From contig NZ_JAMZCU010000003.1 of the NCBI RefSeq assembly GCF_024273195.1, positions 520,807 to 584,806 of the forward strand: 64,000 nt of DNA, read 5' to 3'. The first letter of the stretch is position 1; each line of letters starts with the position of its first letter. The stretch is from Devosia ureilytica (GTDB taxonomy: Bacteria; Pseudomonadota; Alphaproteobacteria; Rhizobiales; Devosiaceae). Below the pieces are notes generated by a model. That model saw only the letters and a list, made by a program, of their open reading frames with translations. It made no database searches and was not told the origin of the DNA. The translations under genes and the position numbers were made by a program. Below, piece by piece: positions 33,949 to 43,121 of this stretch.

Positions 33949-34605
33949 TTACCAGTCTTCCGGCGGCCCGCCCGCATAAAGCGCTGCTTGCGCCGCATAG
34001 GCATGCTTATAGGCAGAACGCGCCTCCCCCCGCGCCACATAGGCCGCAAGGTTGGGAAATTCCGCCAGCAGCGGCGCCTCGGCGCGACGCAACACCAGCA
34101 CCATCATCAGGTCGCCAGCGCTGAATGCGCCATCGAGCCACTCACGTTCGCCCAGATGCGCGGAAAGATCCTGCAGCCGCGCCCGGATTGCGTCATCGAG
34201 GAAGGCGAAGCGCTCGGGACTATACCAGGGCTTGCCGCGGTCGGTGAACTCTGACTGTTCCCGCTCGACAATCGGCGGCTCCACCGTGCTGACCGCCGCG
34301 AACATCCACATCATGGCCCGCGCCCGACCGTCCGGATCGCTCGGCAACAGGCCAGGATGCCGGAGCGCCAGGTGCAGCACGATGGCACCCGATTCAAACA
34401 GCACCAGCCCGTCCTGCTCAAAGGTGGGGATTTGCCCGAAGGGGTGCCGTGCCCGATGCTCGGGGGCCTTTAGTCCCTTGAACGACACGAGCCGCACTTG
34501 ATAGGCCTGCCCCACCTCCTCCAGTGCCCAGCGCGCCCGCATGTCGCGCGCCAGGCCCTTGCCTCCGTCGGGGGACCATTTGAAAACCGTAAGAATGGGC
34601 AGCAT
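33949..34605 (-). CDS. Glutathione S-transferase family protein
   Basis: A 218-residue two-domain GST. The N-terminal thioredoxin-like domain includes [20 protein letters not shown] and the GSH site [20 protein letters not shown]; the C-terminal domain is all helical ([20 protein letters not shown]). The class cannot be told. It is convergent with the DUF1801 gene and divergent from the DUF2200 gene. No substrate can be assigned. Confidence 0.85.
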   Translation of the reverse strand: MLPILTVFKWSPDGGKGLARDMRARWALEEVGQAYQVRLVSFKGLKAPEHRARHPFGQIPTFEQDGLVLFESGAIVLHLALRHPGLLPSDPDGRARAMMWMFAAVSTVEPPIVEREQSEFTDRGKPWYSPERFAFLDDAIRARLQDLSAHLGEREWLDGAFSAGDLMMVLVLRRAEAPLLAEFPNLAAYVARGEARSAYKHAYAAQAALYAGGPPEDW

Positions 34606-34691
34606 GTTCGATCTCCGGGGGCGCTTGCCTCAATGACGAACGGGCCTCCCCGCCATCGACAGGTCGCTGCTATTGGCGCTATTCTGCCCCC

Positions 34692-35048
34692 ATGGACTAC
34701 GAAAATCATCGCATCTACGGCATGAGTGTGGCCAGCGTCTATGTGCACTACGTCACCAAGGCCGAACGCAAGGGCCGGACCAGGGACGAGGTGGACGAGG
34801 TCACGCGCTGGCTCACCGGCTACTCGCAGCAGCAACTCGAACAGGCGCTCGCGGACAAGACACCATTCCAGGATTTTTTCGACAACGCGCCACGCCTCAA
34901 TCCGTCCAGATCCTTGATCAAGGGCGTGATCTGCGGCGTGCGCCTTGAAGAAATCGATCACCCGCTGATGCGCGACATCCGCTACCTCGACAAACTGGTG
35001 GATGAACTGGCCAAGGGCCGGCCCATGGCAAAAATCCTGCGCAGCTGA
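34692..35048 (+). CDS. DUF2200 family protein
   Basis: A 118-residue protein of the DUF2200 family, recognised by [20 protein letters not shown] and the later [20 protein letters not shown]. The family is found in many bacteria and its function is not known. A basic segment ([20 protein letters not shown]) resembles a helix-turn region but no DNA-binding motif is certain. It lies 71 bases upstream of murL on the same strand. Confidence 0.78.
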   Translation: MDYENHRIYGMSVASVYVHYVTKAERKGRTRDEVDEVTRWLTGYSQQQLEQALADKTPFQDFFDNAPRLNPSRSLIKGVICGVRLEEIDHPLMRDIRYLDKLVDELAKGRPMAKILRS

Positions 35049-35119
35049 GCTGGACTCGCCCCACTCCCACCACAGCCGCAAATCACCTATATGGGGAGCA
35101 CAGAGCCAACGAGTAGTCC

Positions 35120-36451
35120 GTGACCGAATTCTTCCGTATCGAGCACCCATCGTTTGACCCCGCCACCGGCGAGGCGCGATTTCCCTATACCCTCAACGAT
35201 CTGAACTTCACCGAAACTCTGCTGTTGCCGCAAGGCGCCGATGCAGAAACAGCCGGTTCAGCTGCGTTTGAAAAGCTGCTCGGCCTGACGGCACTGGTCC
35301 TCGGCGTCAGCTACTTCAAGCTGCGAGCGCCTTATGCCATTCACGCCTCTGGCATTGCGCTGACTGCAGCCGAGCGTGCCTTCGTCATCGACGTCTATGA
35401 GAACGGCCTGGGTGAATTCTATGCGCGCAACGACCTGGCCCGCTTCGGCAAGCTCACGCTGACCGCCCCCGACGACGCAAGCGAGCGCAAGCCGGCCCCT
35501 GCCCTGCCCGAGCGCACCCTGCTGCCCATTGGCGGGGGCAAGGATTCGCTCGTCAGCGTCGATCTGCTCACCCATACCGGCCAGCAATTCACCCCCTTTG
35601 CCGTCAATCCCAAGGGTCCGATCCTGACCTCGGTGGACGCCATCGGCACGCCGCCGGTCTATGTCACCCGCACGCTCGACCCTGAAATGATCCGGCTCGG
35701 ACAGCTGCCGGGCTACTACAATGGCCATGTCCCCTCGACGGCCATCAATTCGATGATCGCCTCACTGTGTGCAGTACTGTTTGGCTACAACCAGATTGTG
35801 TTATCCAATGAGCGCTCGGCCAGTGAGGGCAATGTGGTGTTCGACGGGCGCGAAACCAATCACCAATATTCCAAGTCGCTAGGCTTTGAACTGCTGATCG
35901 CCGACACATTGGCCAATGCGACAGGTGGCGCGCTCAAATATTTCTCGCTGCTACGCCCCTATTCTGAAGCGCGGATTGCCTCGCTGTTCACCAAGGAAAG
36001 CCGGTTCGACGCCGTCTTTTCGAGCTGCAATCGCAATTTTCGCCTGACCGGCAATGATGGTCACCTATGGTGCGGCCAATGTCCGAAATGTCACTTCGTT
36101 TTCCTGATCTTTGCGCCCTTCATGGCCAAGCAGCGGATGCTGAAGATTTTCGGCAAGAACCTTCTCAATGAACCGGCCAATGAACAATCATTCCGCGAAC
36201 TTGCCGGCCTCACCGGCCAGAAGCCATGGGAGTGTGTCGGCGAAATCCTCGAAGCGGCTGCCTGCTTCTATACGCTGACGCGCCATGCCGATTGGCATGA
36301 GGACGCCGTGGTTCGCGCCATCAAAGCAGACCTTTTCGCCCAATATGGCGAGGAGAAGCTGCAATTGGCCATGGCCGAGTGCCTGACCGACAGCCACGAC
36401 CATCATATTCCCCCGGCGCTGGCCGCCAAGGTGGCCGCCTATGCAGTTTGA
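35120..36451 (+). CDS. murL: UDP-N-acetylmuramoyl-L-alanyl-L-glutamate epimerase
   Basis: Epimerises the terminal L-Glu of UDP-MurNAc-L-Ala-L-Glu to D-Glu, ATP-dependent, as characterised for MurL of Xanthomonas. The 443-residue protein has an ATP-pyrophosphatase P-loop, LLPIGGGKDSLVS (residues 134-146). It has a downstream Cys cluster (SSCNRNF and WCGQCPKCH), reminiscent of QueC-type PP-loop enzymes. It overlaps the murD2 start by 11 bases. Identification rests on the overall match I recall plus the murD2 partner; residue-level proof was not possible here. Confidence 0.82.
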   Translation: MTEFFRIEHPSFDPATGEARFPYTLNDLNFTETLLLPQGADAETAGSAAFEKLLGLTALVLGVSYFKLRAPYAIHASGIALTAAERAFVIDVYENGLGEFYARNDLARFGKLTLTAPDDASERKPAPALPERTLLPIGGGKDSLVSVDLLTHTGQQFTPFAVNPKGPILTSVDAIGTPPVYVTRTLDPEMIRLGQLPGYYNGHVPSTAINSMIASLCAVLFGYNQIVLSNERSASEGNVVFDGRETNHQYSKSLGFELLIADTLANATGGALKYFSLLRPYSEARIASLFTKESRFDAVFSSCNRNFRLTGNDGHLWCGQCPKCHFVFLIFAPFMAKQRMLKIFGKNLLNEPANEQSFRELAGLTGQKPWECVGEILEAAACFYTLTRHADWHEDAVVRAIKADLFAQYGEEKLQLAMAECLTDSHDHHIPPALAAKVAAYAV

Positions 36452-37739
36452 TACACCCGTCCTGCTCTATGGTGCGGGGCGCGAAGCGCTGTCCACGCGC
36501 GCCTTTCTCAAGGCGCGCCAGCCGAACCTCAAGGTTTTCGTGACGGTGGATAGTGGCACCGCCGACATCCCTGAGACCGAGCAGATCGACGCCGCGGAAC
36601 TGCCGGCTGCCATCAAGGCGCATCGTTTTGGCCTCATCGTCAAAAGTCCGGGCGTATCGCGCTACAAGCCGGTGTTTGATCTGGCCCGCGACGCCGGCAT
36701 TGCCGTCACCTCCAACCTCAATCTCTGGGGCGCGGCCTATCGGCACAACCGCACCGTCATCGCCATCACCGGCACGAAGGGAAAGTCGACCACGGCAACC
36801 CTTGTTCACCTGATGGTCACCCGGTCCGGCATTGATGCTGGCCTGGCCGGCAATGTCGGGCTCGCCCCGCTCGAAATCGCCGACAAGCATCCCGTGATCA
36901 TTTTTGAGTTGTCCAGTTATCAAACCGCGGACATGAATTTCCTGCCCGATTTGGCGGCACTGACCAACCTTTATGCCGAACATGTCGACTGGCATGGCTC
37001 GGTCGATCGCTACTATGCCGACAAGCTTAACCTGATCGACCGGGACGGCGTCTTTGCCGTGGCGCTGGGGCAGGCCGCACGGGGCAATGCGCTTGTCGCC
37101 AAGGCAGTGCGCGACCACCGCCGCCTGCTGCCTGACCTGGCACCGGAAACCAGTGCCTTGATCGAGAAGGCCGTGGCCCATTCACGCCTGCGGGGCGCCC
37201 ACAATCTCGACAATGCCCTCCTGGCCGCGCAGATCACCCTGGGCATTGGCGGCACGCTCGACGGCATCATCCAGGGCATCGCCGCATTCCGCCCGCTGCC
37301 GCACCGCCTCGAAGAGCACCTCTTCGGCGGCATGACCGTGGTCAACGACTCCATCTCAACAACGCCCGAAGCCACCAAGGCGGCACTTGCGGCCTATCCC
37401 GGCCGGCGCATTGCCCTTGTCGCCGGCGGCTACGAACGGCAACAGGACTACACCGAATTGTCCGAATTGCTGGCCCAGCGTGGAGTCACCACCCTGGTGA
37501 CCCTGCCGGTGACAGGCGACAGGCTGGCGCGCGCCACCGCGATGGTCGCGCCAGACATCGTCGTACACAAAGCGCCCCATCTCGAAGCGGCCATCGCGCT
37601 CCTGGCGGATCTCCAGGCACGCTTTGACACGATCATCCTCTCCCCAGGAGCACCGTCCTACAACCAGTTCAAGAATTTTGAGGAGCGCGGCACCCGCTTT
37701 GTCGCACTGTGTCGCAAGCATTTTGCTCCGGACGCCTGA
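36441..37739 (+). CDS. murD2: UDP-N-acetylmuramoyl-L-alanine--L-glutamate ligase (MurD2)
   Basis: Mur ligase that adds L-Glu, instead of D-Glu, to UDP-MurNAc-L-Ala, for later epimerisation by MurL. The 432-residue protein has the Mur P-loop AITGTKGKSTTATLVH (111-117), the central EHVDWHGSVDRYYADKLNL, and the third-domain VVNDSISTTPEATKAALAA and VAGGYERQQDYTEL. It resembles MurD but lacks the canonical MurD N-terminal sequence, and it is paired with murL in an overlapping operon, which is why the MurD2 assignment is preferred. Confidence 0.8.
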   Translation: MQFDTPVLLYGAGREALSTRAFLKARQPNLKVFVTVDSGTADIPETEQIDAAELPAAIKAHRFGLIVKSPGVSRYKPVFDLARDAGIAVTSNLNLWGAAYRHNRTVIAITGTKGKSTTATLVHLMVTRSGIDAGLAGNVGLAPLEIADKHPVIIFELSSYQTADMNFLPDLAALTNLYAEHVDWHGSVDRYYADKLNLIDRDGVFAVALGQAARGNALVAKAVRDHRRLLPDLAPETSALIEKAVAHSRLRGAHNLDNALLAAQITLGIGGTLDGIIQGIAAFRPLPHRLEEHLFGGMTVVNDSISTTPEATKAALAAYPGRRIALVAGGYERQQDYTELSELLAQRGVTTLVTLPVTGDRLARATAMVAPDIVVHKAPHLEAAIALLADLQARFDTIILSPGAPSYNQFKNFEERGTRFVALCRKHFAPDA

Positions 37740-37742
37740 CAA

Positions 37743-39497
37743 TCAATAGGCGCTGTCCAGGCTCTTGTCTGGCACACCGGCGTTGAGCAGCGCCACTTCA
37801 ATGCGACCGAGTAAAGCTTGATCGGTTATCCGATGTCGCAGCCGCGTCATAATGCCGGCACTGCGGAAGCTGGCAACCTCGAGAAGTGTGGGCAGCACCT
37901 GTCCGACCATGGCGACATCGCCTGCCCCCTGGGCGATGAGGATGGACAAGACGGCCCCTAACTCCGTGTCAACGCGCCCACATTCGAGGGCCAGCCGCTG
38001 GGCCTTTGCGAATGCCTTGTCCTCAAGTGCGGCCATAGCTGGAACGCATTGGAACCAGTCAGGCACTTCCAGTGGCGGCACGGCGTCTATGGCCCGCTGT
38101 GCCAATGCCCTCGCCCTATCCAACTGACCGATCAGGGCCAGATGCCGCGCATGCGCTGCCGTGCCGTCGATATTGGCGGTGTTGAGTTGCAACGCCGTTC
38201 CATAATCGGACTCGGCGAAATCATGCTGGCCCAACGCCTCGTGCAGTCGCGCCCTCTGCTCCCAGACAAAGCTGCTTGTCGGTGACGCTTGTAGCGCCTG
38301 CGCCAGCAGCGCCTCGGCGTCAGCAAAGCGTTCGGCCTGCCTTTCAGCGTTCAACTGACCTTCGAGGGGCGTTTCCGCCAGCAGGCTGGCCCGCGCCGCC
38401 AGGACATTACCGCTCTTTTGATCATCGGCATTCAAGGCGCGAACGCAGGAATCGAGCCGGGCCGAAGCCCCTGCAGTGGGCGAGGTTCGATATATCGAGA
38501 ACAAAAGACCACAGAGATAGAAATTTTCCTGCCCGGCAATGTCGTTTCGTGCCAGGTACTCCCTTGCCTTCACATGCAGAGGACCACGCGGCCCACCCAA
38601 TCTCAGGATCAGTTCCTGGGAGACAAAATCAATGCCGCCACGCTGAGCCATCCGCTCGCGTGGAACGACCCCAGACCAGTTCCAGACCACATTATTGGTG
38701 GCGGCATCGGTCAGGATGGCGTTGAACTGGAAATTCTCGCCCACTCCGACATCGCTGCGAACAATACCGGTAAGCACGAAATCATCCTGCCGGTCAGTCT
38801 CGACCATGACGCTGCCCCGACCGCCAAACGCCACGTCGACGATCAGAAGCGGCTCGAAATCAGTCACGAGTTCGACAGCAAGGGCGGCAATGGAGGGGGT
38901 GAAACTATTGTCCCCCGTCAGGTTCTGGAATTCCATAATCCGCAGTTTGGGCATCTGCATGGCGCCGGTTGAGGCGACGACTACCTGTGCCTGACGCGGT
39001 CCCATGGTGGCCAAAGCATAGGTCAGAGCCGTGGCGCCCAGCGCCAACACCAACAGCACAAACCAGGACACGGTGACATGCCCCCGTTCCCGCACAGGCG
39101 GCGGGCCGGACGGGACACCGGCTACGCGTCCGATCGGCTTTGCCGATGGCTCGGTTGCCGAGTCAACGAAATCGGGAACATAGCGACCAATTGGCAGCTG
39201 TATGCGCACGGGATCATCAACCCCCGGGCCGATATAATACTGATCGAGCAACGCGCGCAGTCGTCGTGCCTGCACTCGAACGATTGGATCGGCCTGCGGG
39301 TCGAAGTCGGGCGATCGTCCGAAGACATCGACTGCAATCGAATAGGCTTTGATCGCCTGGGCGTCCCCCGTGAGCCGGCGTTCAACAATATAGGTGAGAA
39401 AATTGGCGAGTTGCGGGGAGCGCGCGAGGTCCGGCCACGCCAGCAAACGGGCCAGAGCCTGTTTTACCCCTTCGATGTCCGCATTCGCCGCAGCCAC
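37743..39497 (-). CDS. Membrane-anchored regulator with TPR/TolB-like domain
   Basis: A 584-residue protein. Residues about 1-100 (WPDLARSPQLANFLTYIVER, PIVRVQARRLRALLDQYY) match a conserved N-terminal module found on adenylate-cyclase-like and TPR proteins of alphaproteobacteria; it may bind DNA. A single membrane segment lies at about 145-165 (SWFVLLVLALGATALTYALA). The C-terminal part resembles the periplasmic TolB-like/TPR module (IMEFQNLTGDNSFTPSIAAL). The layout recalls CadC-type one-component regulators. The start at GTG 39497 has AGGAG at 7 bases; a TTG two codons earlier is the alternative. Convergent with murD2, 3 bases apart. Confidence 0.7.
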   Translation of the reverse strand: MAAANADIEGVKQALARLLAWPDLARSPQLANFLTYIVERRLTGDAQAIKAYSIAVDVFGRSPDFDPQADPIVRVQARRLRALLDQYYIGPGVDDPVRIQLPIGRYVPDFVDSATEPSAKPIGRVAGVPSGPPPVRERGHVTVSWFVLLVLALGATALTYALATMGPRQAQVVVASTGAMQMPKLRIMEFQNLTGDNSFTPSIAALAVELVTDFEPLLIVDVAFGGRGSVMVETDRQDDFVLTGIVRSDVGVGENFQFNAILTDAATNNVVWNWSGVVPRERMAQRGGIDFVSQELILRLGGPRGPLHVKAREYLARNDIAGQENFYLCGLLFSIYRTSPTAGASARLDSCVRALNADDQKSGNVLAARASLLAETPLEGQLNAERQAERFADAEALLAQALQASPTSSFVWEQRARLHEALGQHDFAESDYGTALQLNTANIDGTAAHARHLALIGQLDRARALAQRAIDAVPPLEVPDWFQCVPAMAALEDKAFAKAQRLALECGRVDTELGAVLSILIAQGAGDVAMVGQVLPTLLEVASFRSAGIMTRLRHRITDQALLGRIEVALLNAGVPDKSLDSAY

Positions 39498-39534
39498 CCG
39501 CAAACTCCTACCGCTCTTGGAGAGTTTGCGCTGC

Positions 39535-39546
39535 TTTACATGTAAA
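39535..39546. promoter_or_regulatory. Perfect palindrome upstream of the membrane-anchored regulator gene
   Basis: TTTACATGTAAA is a perfect 12-bp palindrome 38 bases upstream of the regulator start. It could be an operator. The surrounding gap, 39498-39780, has no gene and also serves the rightward receiver gene. Confidence 0.35.
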
Positions 39547-39780
39547 ACACAAGGGTGGCTTACCCCCGTTTTACCCGATTTTGCCTCCCCCTAGTGATCC
39601 GCATCAATCATATGCGCCCTCGTCGATGTCACGAACTCGACATGTTTCCCGAGCGGTTAGGCCCCGCCGGGCGTGTTCTACAAACCGTATAAACCACACT
39701 GGCCAGGCCGCTTCGGCGTTCGGACAGCGATGGCGTTTTGTTGTGTTCGGCCTCCGTGCGGCACGGGGATGAGGTGACTC

Positions 39781-40227
39781 TTGAACGTTGTAACCGACGA
39801 TACTCCCTTCATCGCGTTGATCGATGATGACGGGCACTCTGCACACCTGCTGACCCGCATGTTGCTGGCACATGGTGCGCCCGAGGTCAGGCATTTGGAC
39901 TCTGTCGCCACCGGCGAGGCCTTTCTGGCCACGACCTTGGCGGACACAAGCCGCGAATGGCCCGGCTTGGTGATCGTCGATCTCAAGGCCCACAGCGGTG
40001 CGAACCTGGAGTTCGTTGCCCGCAACCAGGCGCTGCTCCGGCAAAAGGGCGTTCCCCTTGCCGTCATGACGCAGACCATCGACCGGGCCGCTCGCCAGGC
40101 GCTGCATGATGCAGGCGCCGCAGCGGTATTCTTTCGGCAGGCCGAACTCGAAGCCTATCGGCATGAGACGGCTGCAATAGTCAGTTTCTGGGCGCGCAGT
40201 CAGCGCCTGGATGCGGTTGGCATGTGA
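39781..40227 (+). CDS. Orphan receiver-like domain protein
   Basis: A 148-residue single domain that looks like a response-regulator receiver. IALIDDDGHSAHLLTRMLLA has the acidic pocket (D15-D17) and GLVIVDLKAHSGA has the likely phospho-Asp at D67, but the usual switch lysine region reads VFFRQAELE. No output domain follows and no histidine kinase is nearby. The start is TTG at 39781 with GATGAGGTG upstream. It may be a degenerate, non-phosphorylated receiver or a diffusible relay protein. Confidence 0.6.
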   Translation: MNVVTDDTPFIALIDDDGHSAHLLTRMLLAHGAPEVRHLDSVATGEAFLATTLADTSREWPGLVIVDLKAHSGANLEFVARNQALLRQKGVPLAVMTQTIDRAARQALHDAGAAAVFFRQAELEAYRHETAAIVSFWARSQRLDAVGM

Positions 40228-40256
40228 CTCCTGCGTCCACAGGTTACATGCCGATT

Positions 40257-40391
40257 GGCGGAGAGTGATGCTGCGCGATGATCCTCGGATCAGCCTGCAT
40301 TCCCAAGTGTCTCTCTCCGCCGTTTGAAAAGATCAACGGTCTGCACCGCCGTTGATCCTCCAGCGCGGATCTTGCTTGCAAGATTTCGCGC
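40257..40391. ncRNA. Strongly structured intergenic region, candidate non-coding RNA
   Basis: A chain of perfect or near-perfect inverted repeats between two convergent genes. GGCGGAGAG (40257-40265) pairs with CTCTCCGCC (40313-40321), and the loop holds TGATC-CTCG-GATCA (40279-40292). GATCAACGG (40331-40339) pairs with CCGTTGATC (40349-40357). GCGCGGATCTTGC pairs with the following GCAAGATTTCGCGC (40363-40391) with one bulge. It could be an RNA, or the shared 3' end of the receiver and mgtC transcripts. No coding frame was found in 40228-40515. Confidence 0.4.
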
Positions 40392-40515
40392 ACGGGCGCG
40401 GATGCGGCACCTCCCGGTCGCCATCCGTACGGGGGGAGAAGTAGATCGCCGGCGACACATGTCCCTCAGTGTTGCCTGGCACGCCTGATTGCTTCTCCCC
40501 GCGGCCCTTCCGGTC

Positions 40516-41004
40516 TCAACCATCTCCCCCTCGCCCCCGAATGATCTGATGGGCAAAGGCACGCAGCGCCGCCATCACCAGCACCGCCAGCAATGCCGTG
40601 CCCGCAGCGACGAGATAGTGGCCCAGTGACGTTGCAACGCCGACTGCCCCGGCAAGCCACATTCCCGCCCCGGTGGTCAAACCCTGCACGCTCCCACGGT
40701 CGCGAAAAATGGCACCAGCGCCGAGAAAGGCGATGCCGGCCGTCACCGCCTCCACGGCGCGGATCGGGTCGGCATTGGTCTGGCCGGTCTCCTGAATTGT
40801 ATGAAAGATTTCGAAGGCGAGGATGGTGAAGAGCGCGGCGGCGACGGACACCAGAATGTGGGTTCTGAGGCCGGCTTCCGCCGTGTTCATCTCCCGCTCA
40901 AACCCGATCAGCGCGCCCAACATCGCCGCTATGGCGAGGCGGATGGCGATAATATGCCCAGGGAGATAGGTGTCCACCCATCCAATTTCGTTGCCGATGT
41001 CCAT
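40516..41004 (-). CDS. MgtC/SapB family membrane protein
   Basis: A 162-residue membrane protein with about four hydrophobic segments and the MgtC/SapB core LGALIGFEREMNTAEAGLRT followed by HILVSVAAAL, and GIAFLGAGAIFRDRGSVQGL. The family affects survival at low magnesium and, in pathogens, inside macrophages; many environmental members have no known role. The start at 41004 (MDIGNEIGWVDTYLPG) is preferred; a frame to 41073 is not supported. No MgtB transporter is next to it. Confidence 0.82.
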   Translation of the reverse strand: MDIGNEIGWVDTYLPGHIIAIRLAIAAMLGALIGFEREMNTAEAGLRTHILVSVAAALFTILAFEIFHTIQETGQTNADPIRAVEAVTAGIAFLGAGAIFRDRGSVQGLTTGAGMWLAGAVGVATSLGHYLVAAGTALLAVLVMAALRAFAHQIIRGRGGDG

Positions 41005-41111
41005 CAGGTCTTGCCCATGCTGTAATGCTGCAACCACAACACGCGGTTGCGACACCGGTTCCGGCGCGCGCAACGGACAGAAAACGCTTAGATGAGCAAG
41101 ACTTGAAATGG

Positions 41112-41273
41112 TCAGCTGCTTGGCGCTGGCTGCATCAAGCCAAAACCAAAATAGAGAATGGCGAACAACACCACGATGCCGATCAGCGAACCGATCAATA
41201 CCCGCAGGTTCATCCGGCGCGGATTGGCCTGACGGACCTCGGTGGCATTCTTCTTGGGGTCATAGGTCTGCAT
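41112..41273 (-). CDS. Small single-span membrane protein (53 residues)
   Basis: A short gene with a convincing ribosome site: AAGGAG 7 bases before the ATG at 41273. The protein starts MQTYDPKKNATEVRQANPRR, has a long hydrophobic segment NLRVLIGSLIGIVVLFAILY, and ends FGFGLMQPAPSS. A charged N-terminus followed by one membrane span is typical of small membrane peptides. It lies between mgtC (same strand, 108 bases downstream) and the divergent ade gene. It is too short to be found by a 60-residue ORF cut-off. Confidence 0.75.
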   Translation of the reverse strand: MQTYDPKKNATEVRQANPRRMNLRVLIGSLIGIVVLFAILYFGFGLMQPAPSS

Positions 41274-41383
41274 GCGGGGCTCCTTGTCTATCGTTACATG
41301 GGCAACGAAACCCGCGCGTCGCGGTTCCGTGACCTGCGCTCACAGGGACTTGACGGCAACCGCATGGAAGCCGACCCTTTGGC

Positions 41384-43117
41384 ATGAACAGTAATGAGAA
41401 CAAGACCATGACCAGCCCCGCCCTGCTCACCCGCATGATCATGGCCGGGCAGGGCAAGGAACCGGTGGACCTGGTCATCCGCAATGTCGGCCTGCTCGAC
41501 GTCATTACCGGGATGGTGACTGCCACCGACATCGCCATCGTCGCCGACCGCATCGTGGGTACCCATGCCCGCTATGAAGGAACGACCGAGATTGACGGCA
41601 CCGGGCGCTTCGCCGTGCCGGGCTTCATCGACACGCACCTCCATATCGAATCCTCACTGGTGACCCCGCTGGAATTCGACCGTTGCGTGCTGCCCTATGG
41701 CGTCACCACGGTCTTCTGCGACCCCCACGAGATCGCCAATGTGTTGGGTGTCGAGGGGCTTCGCTATTTCCTCGACAGCGCCGAGCGCACCATTATGGAT
41801 GTGCGGGTCAATCTATCCTCATGCGTGCCGGCAACCCCGTTCGAGACTGCCGGGGCCCGATTGGAAATCGACGATCTCCTGCCGTTCCGCGACCACTCAA
41901 AGGTGCTGGGCCTGGCTGAAATGATGAACTTCCCCGGCGTGCTCAACGCCGATCCGGGGATCATCGCCAAGCTGGTCGCCTTTCAGGACAGCCACATCGA
42001 TGGCCATGCCCCCCTGCTGCGCGGGGAAGCGCTCAATGGCTATCTCGCGGCCGGTATTCGCACCGATCACGAAGCGACCAGCGCCGCCGAGGCGCGCGAA
42101 AAGCTGAGCAAGGGCATGGCCATCCTTATCCGCGAAGGCTCGGTTTCCAAGGATCTCAACGCCCTGGCTGAAATCCTCGACGAAAACACATCAAGCTTTG
42201 TCGCTCTTTGCACCGATGATCGCAATCCACTCGACATCGCCGAGGAAGGTCATCTCGATAGCTCCATCCGTCGATTGATCGCCAAGGGGCGGCCGCTGCA
42301 CCATGTTTATCGCGCTGCCAGCCATTCGGCGGCCCGGATTTTCGGCCTCAAGGATCGCGGTCTGTTGGGGCCGGGCTGGCGGGCCGACATTGCCATCCTC
42401 GACAGCCTGGAAGACTGCCGCGTGTCCGACGTCATCGCCGGTGGGCGCCTCGTGACACCCGAACTCTTCGACACGCGTGAGCCGGTCGCTCCAGTCGGCC
42501 TCGCCTCGATGAAGGCAAAGCCAATCACCCCCGACGCCTTTGTCACCGTGCCCAAGTCGGGGCAGAACAGCATTCCTGTTATTGGCGTCAGGCCGGGCCT
42601 TATCCTCACTTTCCGCGAAGAGGCCAGCCTGGCTCACACTGATCAGGGCCTGCAGCCCGATCTCGAGCAGGACGTGATCAAGGTCGCCGTCATCGAACGC
42701 CATGGCAAGAACGGCAATATCGGCCGCAGCTTTGTCACCGGCTTCGGTTTGAAGCGTGGAGCCATCGCCTCATCGGTCGGCCACGACAGCCACAACATCA
42801 CCGTGGTTGGCGCCAATGACGCCGACATGGCCGTGGCGGTCAATCGCCTCATCGAACTGGGTGGCGGATTTGCCGTTGCCGATGGCGGCAAGGTCACGGC
42901 CGAGTTGGCCCTGCCGATTGCGGGGCTGATGAGCCTCAAGAGCTTTGAAGAGGTCGCACATGACCTCCACCACCTGCGCGACGCCGCCAAGGCGCTCGAT
43001 TGCGTCCTGCCCGAACCATTCCTGCAGGTGGCCTTTCTCGCCCTACCGGTGATCCCCCACCTCAAGATGACGGATCGCGGTCTCTTCGACGTCGACAAAT
43101 TCGACTTCGTGAGTTGA
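41384..43117 (+). CDS. ade: Adenine deaminase
   Basis: Deaminates adenine to hypoxanthine and ammonia. The 577-residue amidohydrolase is of the Ade family: the HxH metal motif is in [12 protein letters not shown], followed by [13 protein letters not shown], the [18 protein letters not shown] block, [20 protein letters not shown] and, in the C-terminal domain, [17 protein letters not shown]. An ATG 24 bases later ([16 protein letters not shown]) is an alternative start. The CocE-type hydrolase gene starts 4 bases downstream. It fits the purine theme of the region. Confidence 0.93.
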   Translation: MNSNENKTMTSPALLTRMIMAGQGKEPVDLVIRNVGLLDVITGMVTATDIAIVADRIVGTHARYEGTTEIDGTGRFAVPGFIDTHLHIESSLVTPLEFDRCVLPYGVTTVFCDPHEIANVLGVEGLRYFLDSAERTIMDVRVNLSSCVPATPFETAGARLEIDDLLPFRDHSKVLGLAEMMNFPGVLNADPGIIAKLVAFQDSHIDGHAPLLRGEALNGYLAAGIRTDHEATSAAEAREKLSKGMAILIREGSVSKDLNALAEILDENTSSFVALCTDDRNPLDIAEEGHLDSSIRRLIAKGRPLHHVYRAASHSAARIFGLKDRGLLGPGWRADIAILDSLEDCRVSDVIAGGRLVTPELFDTREPVAPVGLASMKAKPITPDAFVTVPKSGQNSIPVIGVRPGLILTFREEASLAHTDQGLQPDLEQDVIKVAVIERHGKNGNIGRSFVTGFGLKRGAIASSVGHDSHNITVVGANDADMAVAVNRLIELGGGFAVADGGKVTAELALPIAGLMSLKSFEEVAHDLHHLRDAAKALDCVLPEPFLQVAFLALPVIPHLKMTDRGLFDVDKFDFVS

Positions 43118-43121
43118 ACCG

